Translations under genes and position numbers: made by a program
Notes under the pieces: generated by a model
Seen by the model: the letters and a program-made list of their open reading frames with translations, nothing else
Database searches by the model: none
Told to the model about the DNA's origin: nothing
Part shown: positions 60,119 to 64,000 of the stretch, one piece after another
How the letters are laid out: each line of letters opens with the position of its first letter
Position numbering within the stretch: the first letter of the stretch is position 1
Assembly: GCF_910593845.1 (NCBI RefSeq)
Contig: NZ_CAJVAS010000001.1
Span: 434,001 to 498,000 of the forward strand
Source: Paenibacillus solanacearum
GTDB taxonomy: Bacteria; Bacillota; Bacilli; Paenibacillales; NBRC-103111
Length of the DNA stretch: 64,000 nt
Direction of reading: 5' to 3'

Positions 60119-61120
60119 ATGAAACGACTGATGGGACTAATCATCTCCATTGCACTTTTGGCAGTTATGCTGGCTGGATGCGCCGGAGCGCCCAAGACTG
60201 GAAACTCCGGGGAACCGAATCCTGCATCGCCTGTAACAGGGGCCTCCGCGTCCGGAACAAACGGGCAGGAGGCGAAACAATGGCCGAGAACTTATGTAGA
60301 TGCGCTGGGCCGCAAGGTTGTGTTGGAGAAGAAGCCGGAGCGGGTTGCCCTGCTGTTTTTCCGTAATTTCGAGCATCTGTTCCTGCTTGGCGAATCCCCT
60401 GTGGCCGCCACGGATCTCAATGTGCTTAGCGAATGGGAATCTTTGGCGCCGTATAAGAACAATCCGATTGCCGATCTCGGTTCGATTGCCAGTCCCAACC
60501 TGGAGAAATTGCTGGGGGTTAACCCGGATTTAATTATTGCGGTCGCAAGCCGGTACGAGAGCTACGGCGGGAAGCTGGATCAAATCGCTCCTGTCATTAC
60601 CGTCGACAGCAACGAGAACAACTGGCAAGGCGCGCTGCGGGAATACGGCAAAATGTTAGGAAAAGAAAAGAAGGCCGAAGATGAAATTGCGCGGATCGAA
60701 GCGTTCGTCGCCAAATCAAGAGATCAGCTGAAGGCGTACAGCGACAAATCGTTCGGCGTTACGATGCTGGGAGATAAACAATATTGGGCGTTTACCACCC
60801 AATTCGTGTTCAGCAAGGACAGCGGTCTTGGTCTCAATCCGCCGAAACATTATGTCAACATGTCCACCAAAGGAGAGCAGACTTCACTGGAGGGACTGGC
60901 GTCGATGAATCCCGATTACATGTTCGTCGCTGACCTGGGAGGATCATCCCAGAAATTAAATACATATCTGAAAAATTTGGAGAGCGATCCGGTATGGAAT
61001 TCTCTTCAAGCGATCAAGAACAAGCGGATGTATCCTTTAGACAGTTCGATTGCAGCCGGAGGACCGCTGGGAATCGAGCTGGGGGTCAAAACCATTGTTA
61101 AACATGTGTTATCTCAATAA
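60119..61120 (+). CDS. Iron-siderophore ABC transporter substrate-binding lipoprotein (FhuD/FecB type)
   Basis: 333 residues. Lipobox LAGC (ALLAVMLAGCAGAP). The mature part has the Peripla_BP_2 organisation with TYVDALGRKVVLEKKPERVALL near the start and INPDLIIAV/MNPDYMFVAD-type segments in both lobes. It binds ferric siderophore and would pass it to FecCD-type permeases, none of which is in the window. GGAGGAG lies 6 bases before the ATG. It lies 71 bases after the AraC gene under the same Fur-controlled promoter. Confidence 0.9.
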   Translation: MKRLMGLIISIALLAVMLAGCAGAPKTGNSGEPNPASPVTGASASGTNGQEAKQWPRTYVDALGRKVVLEKKPERVALLFFRNFEHLFLLGESPVAATDLNVLSEWESLAPYKNNPIADLGSIASPNLEKLLGVNPDLIIAVASRYESYGGKLDQIAPVITVDSNENNWQGALREYGKMLGKEKKAEDEIARIEAFVAKSRDQLKAYSDKSFGVTMLGDKQYWAFTTQFVFSKDSGLGLNPPKHYVNMSTKGEQTSLEGLASMNPDYMFVADLGGSSQKLNTYLKNLESDPVWNSLQAIKNKRMYPLDSSIAAGGPLGIELGVKTIVKHVLSQ

Positions 61121-61159
61121 GGATACAAAACCAACGTTCATTGCAAAGGAGCGATTCGG

Positions 61160-62224
61160 ATGATAGCGCACGAGGATTTATACGACGTTACGATCATTGG
61201 CGGAGGACCTGCCGGTCTGTTCGCAGCTTTTTACAGCGGTTTGCGGGAAATGAAAACAAAGCTGATCGAATATCAGCCGGTATTGGGCGGAAAGGTCCAT
61301 GTGTATCCGGAAAAAATGATTTGGGACGTGGGCGGCCTTACGCCTACACTTGGCGAAAAATTAATTGAACAAATGGTTGAACAAGGGTTGACCTTTAATC
61401 CGACCGTCGCATTGAATCAGAAGGTGGAGGCGATTGAACGCGATGAATCCGGCTGCTACGTCCTGCGGACTGCGTCGGGAGAGCGGCATTATACGAAAAC
61501 GGTCATCGTAGCGATCGGAGGAGGCATACTGGAGCCTCAACGAATTGACCTCGAAGGCGCTGAGAAGTTCGAGGTGGCGAATTTACATTACGTCGTCAAG
61601 TCGCTTATGCGGTTCAAGGATAAAACAGTGATCATTTCCGGCGGAGGAAATTCAGCAGTGGATTGGGCCAACGAACTCGAGCCTATCGCGCGTCAAGTGT
61701 ATTTGACATATCGCAAGGACGCGCTGTTGGGACACGAGGCTCAGGTGAGACAACTGCTGAACAGCTCCGTGAAATGTTTCTTTAACACCACCATCACGAA
61801 GCTGATCGCCCATTCGAATCACGAGAAGATTGAAAGAGTCGAGCTGACCAACCATCTAACGGGCGAGGTGGATGAACTGCCAATTGACGAAGTCATTATC
61901 AATCACGGTTACGAACGTGACCGGTCTTTATTGGATAATAGCCGAGTGAAGCTTGAGCTGATCGACGGGCATTACATTGACGGCCAATCCGCCAGCGGCA
62001 CGTCCGTGCCGGGCATTTACGCAGCGGAGGATATTCTGAAATACGATAAGAAATTGCACTTGATTGCAGGTGCTTTCCAAGATGCGGCGAATGCGGTGAA
62101 CCAGGCGAAGCTATATTTGCAGCCCGAAGCGAATCAAATCGGAACCGTATCTTCGCATAACGATATTTTTAACAGCCGGAATCGCGAGTTAATTCATCAG
62201 ATGCTGGTGAACAACCAGCTGTAA
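61160..62224 (+). CDS. Thioredoxin-reductase-like flavoprotein (ferredoxin/flavodoxin-NADP reductase type, possible siderophore reductase)
   Basis: 354 residues. FAD-binding motif IIGGGPAGLFAAFYSG at the N-terminus, NADPH-binding ISGGGNSAVDWANEL near residues 158-172, and ending GTSVPGIYAAEDIL for FAD. It lacks the CxxC of thioredoxin reductase, so it belongs with YumC-type ferredoxin reductases. Staphylococcus IruO, from this family, reduces ferric siderophores and heme-degrading enzymes. Its position 39 bases after the siderophore-binding gene suggests iron release in the cytoplasm. AAAGGAG lies before the ATG. Confidence 0.88.
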   Translation: MIAHEDLYDVTIIGGGPAGLFAAFYSGLREMKTKLIEYQPVLGGKVHVYPEKMIWDVGGLTPTLGEKLIEQMVEQGLTFNPTVALNQKVEAIERDESGCYVLRTASGERHYTKTVIVAIGGGILEPQRIDLEGAEKFEVANLHYVVKSLMRFKDKTVIISGGGNSAVDWANELEPIARQVYLTYRKDALLGHEAQVRQLLNSSVKCFFNTTITKLIAHSNHEKIERVELTNHLTGEVDELPIDEVIINHGYERDRSLLDNSRVKLELIDGHYIDGQSASGTSVPGIYAAEDILKYDKKLHLIAGAFQDAANAVNQAKLYLQPEANQIGTVSSHNDIFNSRNRELIHQMLVNNQL

Positions 62225-62280
62225 TGGACCTATAAAGCCGGGTGATCCTGTACTGTACCACCTCGGACCTGAAAGCGGAG

Positions 62281-62320
62281 CAACGGATTAAGGCGTGATG
62301 CCTTAGTCCGTTGTTTTTTT
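62281..62320 (+). terminator. Terminator of the iron cluster
   Basis: CAACGGATTAAGGC pairs with GCCTTAGTCCGTTG around GTGAT, followed by seven T. Confidence 0.9.
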
Positions 62321-62506
62321 ACATATCAGCATCGGTAATCTTTTGCGCCGAACACCCGTTTTTTTGCGGGAGTCCCTTCATGGTTTGCGCGTTACGGCGT
62401 TTGCGGCGGTGGTACGATGACTTCAGGACGGGAGCTGCCGATTGCGCTCCCCGTGGTTCGCGGAGCCGTAAGCCCGCTGTAAATCAAGTTCGCGAGAGGA
62501 TGAAGT

Positions 62507-63892
62507 ATGGTGAGAAAATGGTTGTTCCGTTCTATCGTGTATGTATGCATTGTAGCGTTATTCGTCGGAGGGATTGGAGCGTACGGAGCGCTTCGTTCGA
62601 GGGCAAACTGGCTTTCCGTGCGAGATATGCCGGCGCCTTCCTTGCAGGCGGTAACGAAGCCTGAATATGATCCGAAGAAGCCCACGATTGCCGTCGTGCT
62701 CGGCAATCCGCTTACCGAAGTGTTCGATTTTATGGTGCCTTATGAAATGTTCGCGATGACTGGAGCGTATAATGTTTTTGCTGTCGCACCCACCCCGGAT
62801 GCAACATCATTGACCGGAGGACTGGATCTGGTGCCGCATTATTCTTTTGACGAGGTGGATGCGCTGCTGGGCCAAAGTCCGGACCTTATCGTCGTTCCCT
62901 ATATGCCGATGAACGATGAAGCGAAGTACCGTCCGGTTCGGGCGTGGCTGCAAAAGCATGCCGAAACGGAATGGCTAAGCATCTGCTCCGGCTCGAGCAA
63001 TGTGGCCGACGCCGGCTTGCTGAAAGGGAGATCGTCGACCATTCACTGGCGATTGCTCAATCAAGTTCAGAAAAAGTACCCCGACACAAAGTGGGTGACC
63101 GACCAACGGTATGTTCGAGACGGAAACATGACGGCATCGGCCGGACTCACCTCGGGCATCGACGCTGTCCTTCATGTCATTTCGCGTGATCTGGGCGAAG
63201 CCGCAGCCGGGAAAATCGCAGCGGAGATGAATTACCCTTCCTATCATTTCGTGAGTCATCCGAAGACGGATCCTTACGTGATCGACCGGACGGAGGCGAT
63301 ATTTTACTTGAACCTGGCGTATCAATTTTTCAAGAAAAAGGCAGGGGTGCTGCTGTACGACGGCATGGAGGAAAGTGCATTGACCTCCGTATTCGATACT
63401 TACGCGCCTCTGGGGACAACGCAGCTGTACACCGTTTCGAGCGAGAACCGGCCGATCGTAACGAAGCATCACCTGAACCTGATCGCGCGGTATCAAGCAA
63501 CCAACGTTCCTGCCATCGACCGGCTATTCGTTACTGGTCATGAAGCGCAGGCTCTATCCTCCGAGGAGATGAAGCATTGGAATGAGAAGGCGGTCCATAC
63601 GGCGAAGCCTGAATTCATTCATGGCGGAGCACCGGACGCATTTGTGTTTGATGCCGTGCTTGCAGATTTAGCCAAGCAGGAGGATGTTCTTACAGCCATC
63701 TGGGCGGCCAAGCGGCTCGAATACCGTGCCGATCATTTGAAGCTTGCAGGCCCGCCGTTCCCTGTAGAAGCGTTCGTCACTCCGATCGTGCTCGGGCTTG
63801 TCGGATTGCTGGCTATCGCCTATGCACACTGTAAGAGTATGCGGAGAAGTCTGAGGCGTTTCGATCCTCGTGAACGTACCGCAGGGAATTAG
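62507..63892 (+). CDS. Membrane-anchored protein with two DJ-1/PfpI-like domains
   Basis: 461 residues. N-terminal transmembrane helix (IVYVCIVALFVGGIGAYGAL) and a C-terminal one (FVTPIVLGLVGLLAIAYAHC). Between them lie a DJ-1/PfpI-like domain at ~60-235 with the nucleophile elbow SICSGSSNVADAGLLKGRSSTIHW, and a second, more divergent one at ~270-425 (KKAGVLLYDGMEESALTSVFDTYAP) that lacks the cysteine elbow. DJ-1/PfpI domains occur in amidotransferases, proteases and regulators such as GATase-AraC proteins, but no DNA-binding domain is present. GAGAGGATG lies just before the ATG. The function is not known. Confidence 0.75.
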   Translation: MVRKWLFRSIVYVCIVALFVGGIGAYGALRSRANWLSVRDMPAPSLQAVTKPEYDPKKPTIAVVLGNPLTEVFDFMVPYEMFAMTGAYNVFAVAPTPDATSLTGGLDLVPHYSFDEVDALLGQSPDLIVVPYMPMNDEAKYRPVRAWLQKHAETEWLSICSGSSNVADAGLLKGRSSTIHWRLLNQVQKKYPDTKWVTDQRYVRDGNMTASAGLTSGIDAVLHVISRDLGEAAAGKIAAEMNYPSYHFVSHPKTDPYVIDRTEAIFYLNLAYQFFKKKAGVLLYDGMEESALTSVFDTYAPLGTTQLYTVSSENRPIVTKHHLNLIARYQATNVPAIDRLFVTGHEAQALSSEEMKHWNEKAVHTAKPEFIHGGAPDAFVFDAVLADLAKQEDVLTAIWAAKRLEYRADHLKLAGPPFPVEAFVTPIVLGLVGLLAIAYAHCKSMRRSLRRFDPRERTAGN

Positions 63893-64000
63893 CCGTAGGT
63901 CATTTTGGATATGGTGTAAAAATAAGGGAGACGGCGTTCGCACGGGTTTTACCGGTTATGTAGCAAATGACTTGATATGGATATATATGGATTAATTTTG
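63893..64000. other. Non-coding end of the window
   Basis: About 108 AT-rich bases after the last stop. No clear terminator or start of another gene is visible. Confidence 0.5.

Noticed and set aside
1-64000. CRISPR arrays, insertion sequences, prophage, tRNA and rRNA genes
   Set aside because: No regularly spaced repeats, transposase or phage-type proteins, tRNA-like cloverleafs or rRNA signatures were found on reading both strands.

Overview
The window looks like a chromosomal segment of a spore-forming, Gram-positive Bacillota, most probably Paenibacillaceae (Paenibacillus, Cohnella or a close relative). The evidence is strong AGGAGG-type ribosome binding sites with frequent GTG and TTG starts, two spore germinant-receptor operons, YesM/YesN-type two-component genes next to LplB/LplC-type sugar ABC permeases, many lipoprotein solute-binding proteins with CcpA-like boxes, and a T-box leader. 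I see no phage, transposon, CRISPR array or rRNA/tRNA gene. Genus-level placement is inference.

Layout. 1-509: 3' end of an ABC-F ribosome-protection type ATPase. 555-3846: divergent AraC regulator and GH78-type rhamnosidase. 4217-12391: three related lipoprotein sugar-binding proteins with no permeases, two DeoR-type regulators, and a metallophosphoesterase with a C-terminal repeat domain. 12642-14900: Tat-exported right-handed beta-helix protein. 14908-15720: complete T-box leader in front of a decayed glutamyl-tRNA synthetase gene. 15855-17958: tandem pair of secreted proteins of unknown function. 18109-25064: YesM-type kinase, YesN-type regulator, two permeases and a binding protein. 25473-31424: a second sugar ABC system followed by a membrane-anchored AraC regulator. 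32118-40092: two germinant-receptor operons (A-C-D-B and A-B-C). 40182-42466: small membrane protein, Old Yellow Enzyme-type oxidoreductase, AraC regulator. 42676-50355: GH2 glycosidase, DUF5107/TPR protein, and a fourth orphan binding protein. 50538-55778: Ser/Gly-rich lipoprotein, class B penicillin-binding protein, CD3324-type regulator with a structured leader, Stf0-like sulfotransferase, small metallophosphoesterase. 55975-59026: soluble PAS histidine kinase with a ComA-like response regulator. 59101-62224: Fur-box-controlled iron cluster (AraC regulator, siderophore-binding lipoprotein, flavin reductase). 62507-63892: membrane-anchored protein with two DJ-1/PfpI-like domains.

How it fits together. 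Most of the first 50 kb reads as glycan sensing, binding, import and hydrolysis (GH78, GH2, beta-helix, two complete ABC importers, four orphan binding proteins). CcpA-type boxes recur just upstream of several of these genes. A 58-base promoter pattern with identical internal spacing occurs in front of both the tandem secreted proteins (about 15747-15804) and the ABC permease operon (about 21448-21505). This suggests that the adjacent YesN-type regulator controls both, and I consider it the most interesting undescribed signal here. Other unusual points are a T-box left in front of a broken gltX, a DeoR-phosphoesterase-binding protein module, a ComA-like regulator paired with a kinase that lacks a membrane sensor, and a ribosome-binding-site-preceded mini-ORF plus hairpin ahead of the CD3324-type gene.
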